NCBI GenBank assembly: GCA_910588815.1
Contig: CAJUQY010000006.1
Span: 1-64,000, forward strand
Reading direction: 5' to 3'
Source: an uncultured Lachnospiraceae bacterium
GTDB lineage: Bacteria; Bacillota; Clostridia; Lachnospirales; Lachnospiraceae
DNA length: 64,000 nt
Shown here: in pieces, positions 8,335-17,076 of the stretch
Layout: every line of letters begins with the position of its first letter
Position numbering within the stretch: position 1 is the stretch's first letter
The notes under the pieces: model-generated
The model's input: only the letters and a program-made list of their open reading frames with translations
Told to the model about the DNA's origin: nothing
Database searches by the model: none
Made by a program: the position numbers and the translations under genes

Positions 8335-8371
8335 AAAGTGGACTGCCGCCGCTTGCGACGGTCCACTTTTA
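8335..8371 (+). terminator. Terminator-like hairpin after the binding-protein gene
   Basis: AAAGTGGAC (8335-8343) pairs with GTCCACTTT (8361-8369), with further partial GC pairing inside, followed by TTTTA. It ends the importer operon 30 bases after the stop. The following SDR gene may be reached by read-through. Confidence 0.7.
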
Positions 8372-8400
8372 CTAAAAAATTAGCAGGAGGGAATATACAG

Positions 8401-9192
8401 ATGGATCTCGGATTAAAGGGAAAAGTCGCCGTCGTCATGGGCGGGACAACAGGAATCGGAGCCGAGGCGGCGCTGCGGTTCGCGGCGGAGGGGTGCAAAA
8501 TTGCTGTGTGCAGCCACAATATGGAGAAGGTGGAGGCCTTTGAGAAGCGTGCGGCTGAGGCGGGGATCACCGATGTGCTGGTGGAGCAGGTAAACGGCAT
8601 GAAGGCCGAAGAGCAGGAGGCCTTTGCGGATCATATTGTAAAAAAATTCGGAAGAATCGACGTGTGGGTAAACTGTGCGGGAGGCAATAAACATGGCCCG
8701 CTTTATACACTTCCGGAAGAAACATTCCGTTATATCATTGACTTGAACCTGACCTCCGCGTTCCTTGGGATTAAAACGGCTTCCAAGTATATGATGGAGC
8801 AGAAGAGCGGTGTGATCATCAATCTTTCCTCCCTGTCTTCTAAAATGCCGGTGGGCTACCGGGTAACTTATGGAGCAGCCAAGGCCGGTGTGAATCTGCT
8901 GACCATTGGGGCCGCGTCGGAGCTGGCTCCCTTCGGTATCCGCGTAAATGCTGTGGCTCCCGGAATCATCGACACGGTGCTTTCTGCCAATGCGATTTAT
9001 GAGCATACAGATTATATCATGTCCATGATTCCTCTTCACCGGGCAGGCTCTCCCATGGAGGTGGGCGATGTGATTGTCTGCTTGGCCAGCGACCAATTCA
9101 GCTATGTGACGGGCGCGGTGATTCCTGTGGACGGCGGCAAGAACTCCATGGAGGATACGGATTTAGTCTGGACCACACCCTGGAAGGGATGA
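8401..9192 (+). CDS. Short-chain dehydrogenase/reductase
   Basis: A 263-residue classical SDR. The cofactor motif is GGTTGIG (residues 14-20), the structural motif is NCAG (near residue 89), and the catalytic residues are the Ser of LSSLSS and YGAAK. PVDGG near the C-terminus is also typical. An upstream in-frame extension exists, but AGGAGGG eight bases before ATG 8401 fixes the start. It is followed 22 bases later by a nitroreductase-like gene, so the two probably act on one substrate. Which alcohol or ketone is used cannot be told from sequence. Confidence 0.9.
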   Translation: MDLGLKGKVAVVMGGTTGIGAEAALRFAAEGCKIAVCSHNMEKVEAFEKRAAEAGITDVLVEQVNGMKAEEQEAFADHIVKKFGRIDVWVNCAGGNKHGPLYTLPEETFRYIIDLNLTSAFLGIKTASKYMMEQKSGVIINLSSLSSKMPVGYRVTYGAAKAGVNLLTIGAASELAPFGIRVNAVAPGIIDTVLSANAIYEHTDYIMSMIPLHRAGSPMEVGDVIVCLASDQFSYVTGAVIPVDGGKNSMEDTDLVWTTPWKG

Positions 9193-9214
9193 TGGTTATA
9201 TAAGGAGAAGGCAG

Positions 9215-10087
9215 ATGGATATTGGAAAGATGATGCCGAAGGAGATGTCGGCGGAGGAGATCAGCCGCCTCTTTGACTGGAGTGAGGATGAACTGGCGGC
9301 TATGGATGAGGTGGAGTTTCGGGCCAGGTTCCGGGAACGCTGTCATCATACCATGGAAATTCAGGTGTACGAGCATGCATTCCGGGGGAAGTCTCTCTCT
9401 GAAAAGCAGATTGCGACGGCGGAAAAATATCTGCATATCTGGGACAGGAGAGGACTTTCCCACGATTGTCATGAGTATTGTTATGTGCAGAGGCTTCTGG
9501 AGTTTGCAAAAACTCTGATAGCCGGGGAGGTTCCCGACCTTTCCTCCTATGAGCCCAAGTGGCTTACGGGGGAGGAGACAGAGGTATTTGAGAGAGTCCT
9601 TTATGAGCGCCGTTCCGTCCGCCATTGGGATCTCTCAAAGAGAATTCCGGATGAATTGATCGACAAGATTCTCCGGGCCGGACTTTGGGCGGCCCACGCC
9701 TGCAATCTGCAGTCCGTTCGTTATCTCGTGGTCCGTGAGGAATCGGAGCCCGGCCTCTTTCGCGGAAGCGATATTCCCGGGGGTCCGGTTCATATTGTCC
9801 TGCTGCAGGATGTGAGAAATTACCGGGCGAATCCGCTTATGCCGGAATACAATCAGCTTCTGGACTGCGGCGCTGCGGGGCAAAATATCGTCCTGGCGGC
9901 TCATGCCTATGGACTTGGCGGAGTATGGCTCACCTTTAATCAGAAGATGAGGGAACGGCTGATCAAGCGGTTTGATATTCCGGATCATATAGATCTTGTC
10001 ACATATGTGGATGTCGGCTATCCTGCACAGTCTCCTTGTCCGCCCCTGCGTCCTGATCCGGAGGATGTTATTTTTGCAAGGATCTGA
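9215..10087 (+). CDS. Nitroreductase-family protein with N-terminal extension
   Basis: The C-terminal 165 residues resemble the FMN-dependent nitroreductase fold: YERRSVRHWDLSKRIPDE begins near residue 129, followed by GLWAAHACNLQSVRYLVV, CGAAGQNIVLAAHAYGLGGVW and IPDHIDLVTYVDVGYP. The first 125 residues are an acidic, helical extension (WSEDELAAMDEVEFRARF) with an HDCHEYCY cluster near residue 85, which I do not recognise. AAGGAGAAGG precedes ATG 9215. It forms a two-gene unit with the SDR and ends before a terminator at 10172. Family members reduce nitro groups, quinones or enones with NAD(P)H; the real substrate is unknown. Confidence 0.8.
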   Translation: MDIGKMMPKEMSAEEISRLFDWSEDELAAMDEVEFRARFRERCHHTMEIQVYEHAFRGKSLSEKQIATAEKYLHIWDRRGLSHDCHEYCYVQRLLEFAKTLIAGEVPDLSSYEPKWLTGEETEVFERVLYERRSVRHWDLSKRIPDELIDKILRAGLWAAHACNLQSVRYLVVREESEPGLFRGSDIPGGPVHIVLLQDVRNYRANPLMPEYNQLLDCGAAGQNIVLAAHAYGLGGVWLTFNQKMRERLIKRFDIPDHIDLVTYVDVGYPAQSPCPPLRPDPEDVIFARI

Positions 10088-10171
10088 TAGAAAATAAAGG
10101 TTTCTTCGTCAGTGATTGCGGGATGGGAGATTCCGGCAACGGAATTTTTGATGTCTAAAGCGTCCGTATGG

Positions 10172-10217
10172 ACACCACCGTATGGGAAATAAACATCCTG
10201 TACGGTGGTTGTTTTCT
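10172..10217 (+). terminator. Intrinsic terminator
   Basis: ACACCACCGTA (10172-10182) pairs with TACGGTGGTTGT (10201-10212), an 8-bp core stem CCACCGTA/TACGGTGG, followed by the T-rich GTTTTCTTGTTTTC. It lies between the rightward nitroreductase and the leftward dehydrogenase. Confidence 0.8.
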
Positions 10218-10273
10218 TGTTTTCGAGCAGCCCCCTTTAGTTTACAGCCTAATTGGTCTTTTTCTGCTCAGTT

Positions 10274-11347
10274 TCAGAACTTAAAGGCAATCTTGAAATC
10301 ACCGTATTTTCCGGTTGCATATTCAAAAGCCTCTTTCCAGTCTTCAAGCTTAAAGTAACGGCTCACGACACCTTCTGTTTTTAGGCTGCCGTTTTGAATA
10401 TTATCAATTACATAAGGGTAGCAGTAGGGGCTTAAATGAGAACCGAGAACATTCAGCTCCTTGTTGTCGCCGATCAGAGTCCAGTCTACGGTAGTGGCGG
10501 TAGCAAAAACACCGAATTCTATGAAAGTCCCCAATTTTCGGACCATCTGCAGGCCCTGAACGACACTGGAGGGATGGCCGGTTGCTTCAATGTAGATATC
10601 ACAGCCGTATCCATCAGTCATATCCAGAATTTCTTTGAGGGCATTGATTTTGGAAGGATTCAATACAACGTCTGCGCCAAATTCCCTGGCTTTTTCCAAT
10701 CTCTCATCCTTCATATCCAGGACAATTAATTTGGCTGGATTTATTTTTTTAACGTAGGTGATCATTCCTAATCCTAAAGTTCCTGCTCCGGAAATGACCA
10801 CAGTATCTTCGACTGTGATGGAAGCACGGTCAACTGCGTGTTTGGAACAGCTGTAGGGCTCAATCAGTAGTGCCTTTTCCAGCGGCATCTCTTCAGGAAC
10901 TGTGTGAAGCACGGCGTTTTTGGGATATCGCACATATTCTGCCATTCCTCCGTTGTTTTCTTTCTGAAAACCAAAGGTGGCATGAGGTTGGCACATCCAA
11001 TAACGCCCGGTTTTGCAAAACCTGCATTTTCCGCAAGGAACGATCTGATCGGCGATGAGGCGCTCTCCCACATGATAGGATGTGACATTTTTCCCGGTTT
11101 TTACCACGTGACCTAAAAACTCATGGCCGGGAATAAAAGGCGGGCGTACCCATTTTTCATGGGTGTCGTCTCCCCATGTGGAATTACCCTCATAGCATTT
11201 TAGATCGCCGGCACAGATTCCACAGCCTTCTGTTTTGATGATGATGTCATCATCCCCGCACTCGGGAACAGGATAATTGCTTTCGAATCGGTAGTCGCCT
11301 TTGTCGTAAGCGACAAGGGCTTTCATAGTTTCTGGTAAAATATTCAT
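10274..11347 (-). CDS. Zinc-dependent medium-chain (polyol-type) dehydrogenase, copy 1
   Basis: A 357-residue medium-chain dehydrogenase. The catalytic zinc site is built from CGICAGD (near residue 36) and GHEFLGH; the structural zinc loop has four cysteines (CGKCRFCKTGRYWMC). The Rossmann motif is SGAGTLGLG. Overall it resembles dehydrogenases annotated for erythritol/threitol-type polyols, but that substrate is a guess. An upstream in-frame ATG exists at 11377; ATG 11347 is preferred because GAGGGGG lies just upstream. It is very close to the gene at 19840-20913, so the catabolic island has one copy at each end. A promoter with a ROK-type operator candidate lies directly upstream. Confidence 0.88.
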   Translation of the reverse strand: MNILPETMKALVAYDKGDYRFESNYPVPECGDDDIIIKTEGCGICAGDLKCYEGNSTWGDDTHEKWVRPPFIPGHEFLGHVVKTGKNVTSYHVGERLIADQIVPCGKCRFCKTGRYWMCQPHATFGFQKENNGGMAEYVRYPKNAVLHTVPEEMPLEKALLIEPYSCSKHAVDRASITVEDTVVISGAGTLGLGMITYVKKINPAKLIVLDMKDERLEKAREFGADVVLNPSKINALKEILDMTDGYGCDIYIEATGHPSSVVQGLQMVRKLGTFIEFGVFATATTVDWTLIGDNKELNVLGSHLSPYCYPYVIDNIQNGSLKTEGVVSRYFKLEDWKEAFEYATGKYGDFKIAFKF

Positions 11348-11377
11348 AATAGATACCCCCTCATTAATTAAAATCAA

Positions 11378-11418
11378 TTTATAAAACAGATTATATCATC
11401 GGGGTTAAATAATAGCAA
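11378..11418 (-). promoter_or_regulatory. Promoter of the leftward dehydrogenase with ROK-operator candidate
   Basis: Read leftward: TTGCTA (11418-11413), a 17-base spacer, TATAAT (11395-11390), then TGTTTTATAAA (11388-11378) at the transcription start. The last motif recurs at the same place, just after the -10 box, in the permease promoter (12889-12899), which suggests common control by the ROK regulator between them. Confidence 0.55.
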
Positions 11419-11460
11419 TGGAAATATCAAAAATTTTATGAAAATTTAGAATTGTAGAAA

Positions 11461-11504
11461 TAAGTGTAAGAGGAACATTCTTCGGAATGTTCCTCTTACA
11501 CTTA
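11461..11504 (-). terminator. Perfect 20-bp TTCG hairpin after the ROK gene
   Basis: A perfect 20-bp inverted repeat, 11461-11480 with 11485-11504, capped by a TTCG tetraloop. It starts one base after the stop codon of the leftward ROK gene and is followed, in that direction, by a T-rich stretch. It probably ends ROK transcription before the dehydrogenase promoter. Confidence 0.8.
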
Positions 11505-11505
11505 C

Positions 11506-12633
11506 TTAGATAGATTCGATAAAGGATACAATAAAGTTTAAGGCGGCTCCCGCTGCGATGGATTCTTTTTTGTAAGAGCAGGTCTTCAGGTAATCTGCGT
11601 CGTTGGAAAAGGTATTAAGGCGGGCGGCCCGCTCCTTTAGGTCGCTGAGATAAGGATCTAGATATTCACCTACATAACCACCCAGAATAATTTTGCAGTC
11701 AAGGAGCACGTGAACGATATTGACGGTTGACGCCAAATGATCCAGATAAATATCCCAGGATTTTTTAAGCTCTTTATTCCCGGATTTCAGGCCTTTAAAA
11801 AAGGCGGATAAATTTTCATCGGTCAGATCGGACAGGTTGGTAGCGGCAAGATAAGTGTCCACACAGCCATATTGCCCACAGTAGCAGCGTTTTCCGTTGG
11901 GAACTAAGGTAATATGTCCGACTTCCCCGCTTTTTTGGGTATCCCCACTGTAAACAGCACTGTTGATAATCATGGAACCGCCGATATTATTGCTGAGCAT
12001 CAGATAAAAGGCATTTTTCATGTTATGATTCAACCATGTTTCTGTAAATGCAGCAGCATTTGCATCATTAAAAAGCCGGATGTCATATGGAATATATTTG
12101 GAAAAATCCTCCAGGGTGGTTCCGCTTAAATTTATGATCTTACTGAAGAAAACACTTTTTCGGTCAATGTCCACCAGAGCTGGAAGGCCGATTCCTACTC
12201 CAAGGATATGTTCCCTGTTCAGATTGGAATTTTGAATCAGAGAGTCCAGAGTATTAGCGACATATTGATAATAGGAATCTGTAGCTTCAAATTTCATTCT
12301 ATGTCTGGTAGAAGCGATGATGTCACCGAGTAGATTGACGGCAACAATGGTTACATGATTGCCTGTCACATCAATTCCAAGGGCGATTTTTGCATCTTCA
12401 ATTATGGAATAAGTGATGGCTCTTCTGCCGCCGGTATGCCCCTGAGAACCAGATTTTTTGATGAGTCCATCCGCAACGAGATCGTCGATATTTTTTGTGA
12501 CAGTGGGAAGGCATAACTGAAGATCAGAAACGAGATTTTGCTTGGTTAATGCTCTGTTTTGAAAAAAATGATGGTAGATGCTGGATCGGTTAATTCGCTT
12601 GATTTCTACATTTAATGTTTTTTTTCCAGCCAT
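11506..12633 (-). CDS. ROK-family transcriptional regulator
   Basis: A 375-residue regulator with an N-terminal winged helix (NRALTKQNLVSDLQLCLPTVTKNIDDLV, residues 25-52 region) and a ROK sugar-kinase-like effector domain. The ATP-site-like start reads ALGIDVTGNHVTIVAVN, and the zinc site is CYCGQYGCVDTYLA. The usual kinase catalytic block is modified, as in repressors. ATG 12633 is chosen because AGAGGAG lies upstream; an in-frame ATG 20 codons earlier has none. It is divergent from the permease gene. It probably senses the island's substrate and controls both the permease operon and the dehydrogenase. Confidence 0.9.
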   Translation of the reverse strand: MAGKKTLNVEIKRINRSSIYHHFFQNRALTKQNLVSDLQLCLPTVTKNIDDLVADGLIKKSGSQGHTGGRRAITYSIIEDAKIALGIDVTGNHVTIVAVNLLGDIIASTRHRMKFEATDSYYQYVANTLDSLIQNSNLNREHILGVGIGLPALVDIDRKSVFFSKIINLSGTTLEDFSKYIPYDIRLFNDANAAAFTETWLNHNMKNAFYLMLSNNIGGSMIINSAVYSGDTQKSGEVGHITLVPNGKRCYCGQYGCVDTYLAATNLSDLTDENLSAFFKGLKSGNKELKKSWDIYLDHLASTVNIVHVLLDCKIILGGYVGEYLDPYLSDLKERAARLNTFSNDADYLKTCSYKKESIAAGAALNFIVSFIESI

Positions 12634-12848
12634 TGAAAATCTCCTCTGTACTTTTTTAAAAGCCCTTTTATTAATATAGTTTAAAAATAACATAACCTTG
12701 GATATTCTGCAAGGTGAAATATTTTTTTTTTATAAAATTCGGGAACAATACCGGTAGAGATAATAGGAGACAACCCAAGAATTAAGTAATAAAGCATAAA
12801 ACATCTGCACTTAGAATGGAAGATTTATAAAAAATATCTAAAAGACTA

Positions 12849-12877
12849 TTGACAAATTTTAAAAAGGCGTTTATAGT
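12849..12877 (+). promoter_or_regulatory. Sigma-A-type promoter of the catabolic island
   Basis: TTGACA (12849-12854), a 17-base spacer and TATAGT (12872-12877). It drives the permease at 12954 and probably the whole run through 20913, because gaps between those genes are short. Confidence 0.75.
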
Positions 12878-12886
12878 TTATTTAAA

Positions 12887-12930
12887 CTTGTTTTATAAAG
12901 TCGATTTAAAAAACAGAAATATAAAACAAG
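12887..12930. promoter_or_regulatory. Candidate ROK operator (inverted repeat)
   Basis: CTTGTTTTAT (12887-12896) and ATAAAACAAG (12921-12930) are perfect inverted repeats flanking a 24-base AT-rich centre, directly after the -10 box. TGTTTTATAAA (12889-12899) also appears at the promoter of the dehydrogenase at 10274-11347. The rest of the 12634-12953 gap is AT-rich and holds the ROK promoter region but no gene that I can support. Confidence 0.55.
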
Positions 12931-12953
12931 AAATACTATAGGGAGGGTAAAAA

Positions 12954-14249
12954 ATGGTAACAGGTATAGTTGTTGTTTTGATTTTCATTGTGATTGCGGC
13001 TTTAATGATTGCAAAGAAGCTGCCTACGGTACTCGCACTTCCGTTGATGGCGATTCTGATCGGGTTTGCGGCAGGACTTCCGCTAAAGGGAGAGGAAGGT
13101 ATTTTAACCAATGTGATTCCTCAGGGAGCCCTAAAGCTGTCTGGTACGTATGTGGCAATTTTGTTTAGCTGTTGGCTTTCAAGGATTCTTTACCGGACAG
13201 GTGTTTCAGCTACGATCATTAAAAAAGCAGCAGAGTTTGGTGGAGACAAACCCTTTATTGTTTCGCTTTTGCTATGTGCGGCCAGTGTTTTCCTGTTCAC
13301 AGTTCTGTATGGAACAGGTGCCGTAGCCATGGTGGGTGCAATTGTTCTTCCTATTATGCTTTCAGTAGGAGTTCCTCCTCTCACTGCCTGCAATGCTTTT
13401 CTGGCCGCCATGACAGCCGGATATGTGATCAATCCGGCCAATATTGCCGCTTTGACAAATATTACGGGTGTGGCCCAGAGTGACCTGTATTTGACAGCAG
13501 GTATCCTGACTGCTTTCAGCTGTGTATTCTGTGTCGGGATCCTCTGGTGGGGATTCAGAAAAAAGGGAAAGAAATATGCTTTTTCAGCGGAGATTTCCAA
13601 TGATAATGATGATGAAGAAATTGAAACAGTAAAAGGGTTCAGGGGTTTTCTGGCATGTATGACTCCTGTTGTAGTGGTATTGGTGATGCTGATCTTCAAG
13701 TTGGATGCGATCGTCGTATTTATGATTGGCATTTTGTGGCTCATGCTTATGACCTTTAAAGGAAATTGGTCCAAATACTGCAGTATGATTGTGCAAAGCT
13801 GCTATGAGGGATTCAAAGAGGGTGCCCCTACTGTTTCTCTCCTGTTCGGTATTGGCATGCTGATCAGTGCAATGACAGCGCCGACAACACAGGCAGCGAT
13901 TCAGCCGTTTATGGAAGCGATTACGCCGACCTCGGCTGTTGCATTGATTCTTTTTGTGTGTCTGCTGTCCCCTGGTGGTTTATATCGTGGTCCCTTTAAT
14001 ATCATGGGTCTTGGTGCCGGATTGGCGGTCAGTATGCTGGCAGTGAATGCAGTTCCCGTACTTGCCCTGTCTGCAGCCTTTTATGCGGCATTCAGATGGC
14101 CGACACAGTCCTGTCCCACTTCTACCCAGGTTGTATGGGCGGCAAACTTTGTCGGTTATGATCCCACCACAGCAGCAATGAAGGTATTTTGGCCTAACTG
14201 GATTGTAACAGCACTTTCTGTAATAGTTGTGGTTCTGATTTATATTTAA
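12954..14249 (+). CDS. Secondary transporter (ion-transporter superfamily type)
   Basis: A 431-residue polytopic membrane protein with about 11-12 hydrophobic segments in two halves joined by a charged cytoplasmic loop (residues 200-228, SAEISNDNDDEEIETVKG). Features include MVGAIVLPIMLSVGVPPLTACNAF in the first half, ending in a NPANIAALTNITG motif, and LLSPGGLYRGPFN in the second. The layout is that of gluconate/citrate-type (ion transporter superfamily) permeases for small organic acids, but I cannot name the substrate. It is the first gene of the island, with GGGAGGG before ATG 12954, and probably imports the compound handled by the downstream HyuA-like and FAD-dependent proteins. Confidence 0.75.
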   Translation: MVTGIVVVLIFIVIAALMIAKKLPTVLALPLMAILIGFAAGLPLKGEEGILTNVIPQGALKLSGTYVAILFSCWLSRILYRTGVSATIIKKAAEFGGDKPFIVSLLLCAASVFLFTVLYGTGAVAMVGAIVLPIMLSVGVPPLTACNAFLAAMTAGYVINPANIAALTNITGVAQSDLYLTAGILTAFSCVFCVGILWWGFRKKGKKYAFSAEISNDNDDEEIETVKGFRGFLACMTPVVVVLVMLIFKLDAIVVFMIGILWLMLMTFKGNWSKYCSMIVQSCYEGFKEGAPTVSLLFGIGMLISAMTAPTTQAAIQPFMEAITPTSAVALILFVCLLSPGGLYRGPFNIMGLGAGLAVSMLAVNAVPVLALSAAFYAAFRWPTQSCPTSTQVVWAANFVGYDPTTAAMKVFWPNWIVTALSVIVVVLIYI

Positions 14250-14276
14250 TTGCAATTTTTTGCCAGGTAAGTCTGG

Positions 14277-14305
14277 GTAAAGCGGGCCTTATGCGTCCGC
14301 TTTAC
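14277..14305 (+). other. Intercistronic hairpin
   Basis: GTAAAGCGG (14277-14285) pairs perfectly with CCGCTTTAC (14297-14305). Only TTCAT follows, so it is a weak terminator at best and may tune expression between the permease and HyuA-like genes. Confidence 0.55.
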
Positions 14306-14346
14306 TTCATCTATAGAATAGATAGGAAAAGATTAAGGAGAATTAT

Positions 14347-16506
14347 ATGAAGGTAAGAATCGGAATTGATGTAGGGGGAACTTTTACTGACGCTGTTGTC
14401 ATTGACAATGAGACATTTGAACTAGTCGGCAGTGCGAAGATCCCAACGACCCATGAAGCAAAAGAGGGAGTTGCTGCCGGCATTATTCAGGTACTTCATA
14501 AAGCGATGGAAGAGTGTCATGTAAAACCGGAGGATGTGGTTTTTATTGCACATGGCACGACTCAGGCGACAAACGCTCTTCTGGAAGGTGATGTGGCAAA
14601 AGTTGGAATTGTAACTCTGGGAAGCGGAATTCAGGGGGCGAAATCCAAATCAGATACCAACATTGGAAATATTGAACTGGCTCCGGGAAAGAAGCTTTAT
14701 ACAGAGAATGAATTTGTCAATACAGCCAGTTCAGATGGATTGGAGGCAGGCGCCGAACAAGCACTTAAGAAGCTTCAGGAAAAAGGTGCGGAATCTATGG
14801 TTGTGTCGGAGGCCTTTAGTGTAGATGATCCGGCCAATGAAAATCAAGTGATGGAGCTTTGCAACCGGGAGCAAATACCGGCAACAGCAGGCAATGATGT
14901 GTCCAAGCTTTATGGCCTTAAGGTTCGGACTAGAACCGCTGTTATCAATGCAAGCATTCTTCCTAAAATGCTGGAAGTGGCGAATATGACGGAAAGCTCC
15001 ATTAAAAACGCAGATATCAAGGCTCCGTTGATGGTGATGAGGTGTGATGGCGGTGTTATGACAGTGGAGGAAGTGCGGAGCCGTCCGATTCTTACGATTC
15101 TTTCCGGACCTGCAGCCGGCGTGGCGGGGGCATTGATGTATGAAAAGCTGACTGACGGCATTTTTATGGAGGTCGGCGGAACGAGTACCGATATCTCCTG
15201 CGTGAAGGATGGAAATGTTGTTATCAAATATGCGGAGGTTGGCGGACATAAAACCTATGTCAATTCTTTAGATGTGCGCACGGTGGGGATTGGCGGAGGG
15301 AGCATGATCGAGATATCGAACGGGAAAATGGTTGACGTAGGCCCCAGAAGCTCCCATATTGCAAATCTGGCATATGAGGTGTATACAGATGTTCAGGATA
15401 TTGTCGACCCTGTTTTGAAGGAGATACATCCAAAAACGGATGATCCGGCTTATGCTTATATCGAATGCAGTAATGGGAAAAAGTTCGCACTTACGATGTC
15501 CGGAGCGGCCAATATTGCCGGTTATGTTAAAGAGGATAATTATGCACATGGAAATGTGGAGGCAGCGAAAAAAGCCTGGGAACCTCTTGCAAAAAATATG
15601 GGGCTCTCTGTTTTGGAAACGGCAAAGCAGGCACTTCATCTGGCCGCTAAAAAAAATGGAAAGATTGTAAACAGTTTTATCAGTGATTATGGCCTGGATA
15701 AAAAAACGCTGACATTTGTAGGAGGAGGAGGCGGCGCAGCCAGTGTGGTACCCCATATTGCAGAGGAATTTGGGGTGAATTTTAAAATTGCCAGAAATGC
15801 ATCCGTGATTTCTCCTATCGGCGTTGCGCTTGCTATGGTACGGGATATGGTGGAGAGGACTATTCAAAATCCTACGGAAAAAGATATTCTGGCCCTTCGA
15901 TATGAAGCGATTCAGAAAGCGGTAAAAGCCGGTGCCAATCCGGATTCGGTTGAGGTCAAAGTGGAGGTGGATGCCCAGCAGAATAAGGTCAGAGCCATCG
16001 CTATAGGAACCACAGAGCTTCGGGCGAAAGAGCTGTCGGCTGCGGAGAAGACAGACGAAGAGTTGATTTCCATTGCGGCGGCTTCTCTCGGGGCGCCGCC
16101 TGCAGAATTGGTAAAGGCTGCGGATAACGGCAGTATGGTGGTATTTCTCTACCATACAACGGAAAAACAATTTTTCTTTTTTAAAAAGAAGATTTCCATG
16201 CTTCGCTTGGTGGACAGAGACGGGATTATTCGTCTTCAGAGGAAGAATGCGGCAGTTCTGGAATGTGAGGCGGCAAAGTGGAAGCAGAAGGTGAAATACT
16301 TGCTTGGCGAGCATACGGTTCATTCCGACGGAGGAGCAGAGATTCCCAATATTTATATTGTTCTTGGAAAACGGATCATAGACCTGGCGGGAATGCAGAG
16401 TAAAGAGCAGATACTGTCACTATGTGAAGTGGAATTGGCAAATGTGCCGAAAGAGGAAAGGCTGATCATGATTTGCACGCTTACCGCGGAGAATGCGAGG
16501 GGTTAA
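14347..16506 (+). CDS. Hydantoinase/oxoprolinase family protein (HyuA-like)
   Basis: A 719-residue protein whose first 500 residues follow the HyuA family. The ASKHA-type phosphate loop is GIDVGGTFTDAVVID (residues 5-19), followed by FIAHGTTQATNALLEGDVAKVG, then SGPAAGVAGALMYEKL and EVGGTSTDIS. Such proteins use ATP to open cyclic amides or to carboxylate ketones, normally with a separate HyuB-type partner. No HyuB gene is in the window. The C-terminal 200 residues (from about 510) differ from the usual HyuA tail and include a basic, aromatic KQFFFFKKK stretch. Start ATG 14347 has AAGGAG upstream. The HEFFH-motif gene begins at the very next base after its stop. Confidence 0.8.
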   Translation: MKVRIGIDVGGTFTDAVVIDNETFELVGSAKIPTTHEAKEGVAAGIIQVLHKAMEECHVKPEDVVFIAHGTTQATNALLEGDVAKVGIVTLGSGIQGAKSKSDTNIGNIELAPGKKLYTENEFVNTASSDGLEAGAEQALKKLQEKGAESMVVSEAFSVDDPANENQVMELCNREQIPATAGNDVSKLYGLKVRTRTAVINASILPKMLEVANMTESSIKNADIKAPLMVMRCDGGVMTVEEVRSRPILTILSGPAAGVAGALMYEKLTDGIFMEVGGTSTDISCVKDGNVVIKYAEVGGHKTYVNSLDVRTVGIGGGSMIEISNGKMVDVGPRSSHIANLAYEVYTDVQDIVDPVLKEIHPKTDDPAYAYIECSNGKKFALTMSGAANIAGYVKEDNYAHGNVEAAKKAWEPLAKNMGLSVLETAKQALHLAAKKNGKIVNSFISDYGLDKKTLTFVGGGGGAASVVPHIAEEFGVNFKIARNASVISPIGVALAMVRDMVERTIQNPTEKDILALRYEAIQKAVKAGANPDSVEVKVEVDAQQNKVRAIAIGTTELRAKELSAAEKTDEELISIAAASLGAPPAELVKAADNGSMVVFLYHTTEKQFFFFKKKISMLRLVDRDGIIRLQRKNAAVLECEAAKWKQKVKYLLGEHTVHSDGGAEIPNIYIVLGKRIIDLAGMQSKEQILSLCEVELANVPKEERLIMICTLTAENARG

Positions 16507-17076
16507 ATGAATCGGTTTCCGTTTCCGGACAGGATACAGTCCAGGGAAGAGTTAAAAAGAGATGTGTTATATCGGAAGATACCGGAGGCTGACAGGATTT
16601 CCATATGTGATATGGCCTGGAAACGAGGCGCCCGGATTTCGGAAGAGGTTATGGAAAAGTATCCGGGGAAGGACATCCGTGGAATACTGGGCAGAGAAGG
16701 TTTGACCGTTACGATGGTCTGTAGAGACGAAGTACGGGGGAAGATTCGGACGTTTGGAGAGTTTTATCCAACGAAAAAGGAGATTGTTCTTTATATGGGC
16801 TCCATTGCGAAATGGGCGGAGGCCAATCATCTGGACGAGACGCCGGCGGTTGACCTGATTTTGGCCCACGAGTTTTTTCATTATCTGGAATGCACAAAAA
16901 TAGGGGAGACTTCCAGACTATATTTTGTGCCTGTGATGCAGATTGGAAAATTTACTTTGGGAAAATCAGGAATCCGTGCACTTTCGGAAATTGCCGCACA
17001 TGGATTCACAAGAACCTACTTTAAAACTTGCGGGAGTTTTGAAGCAATGACATGGGAGAGAGAGGAGAGAAAATAA
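16507..17076 (+). CDS. HExxH-motif protein of unknown function
   Basis: A 189-residue cytoplasmic-looking protein that I do not recognise. The striking feature is LILAHEFFHYLE (HEFFH, near residue 121), a zinc-metallopeptidase-type HExxH helix. A further acidic residue occurs downstream in LSEIAAHGF (near residue 162), which could supply the third zinc ligand. The N-terminal 90 residues are charged, with no signal peptide. The start ATG abuts the HyuA-like stop, and the FAD oxidoreductase ATG immediately follows its own stop, so translation is probably coupled. It could be a partner or processing factor of the HyuA-like or FAD enzymes; the activity is untested. Confidence 0.7.
   Translation: MNRFPFPDRIQSREELKRDVLYRKIPEADRISICDMAWKRGARISEEVMEKYPGKDIRGILGREGLTVTMVCRDEVRGKIRTFGEFYPTKKEIVLYMGSIAKWAEANHLDETPAVDLILAHEFFHYLECTKIGETSRLYFVPVMQIGKFTLGKSGIRALSEIAAHGFTRTYFKTCGSFEAMTWEREERK

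Noticed and set aside
15268..16323. Leftward open frame of 351 codons opposite the HyuA-like gene
   Set aside because: Cys/His-rich shadow of a well-supported gene with no ribosome site.
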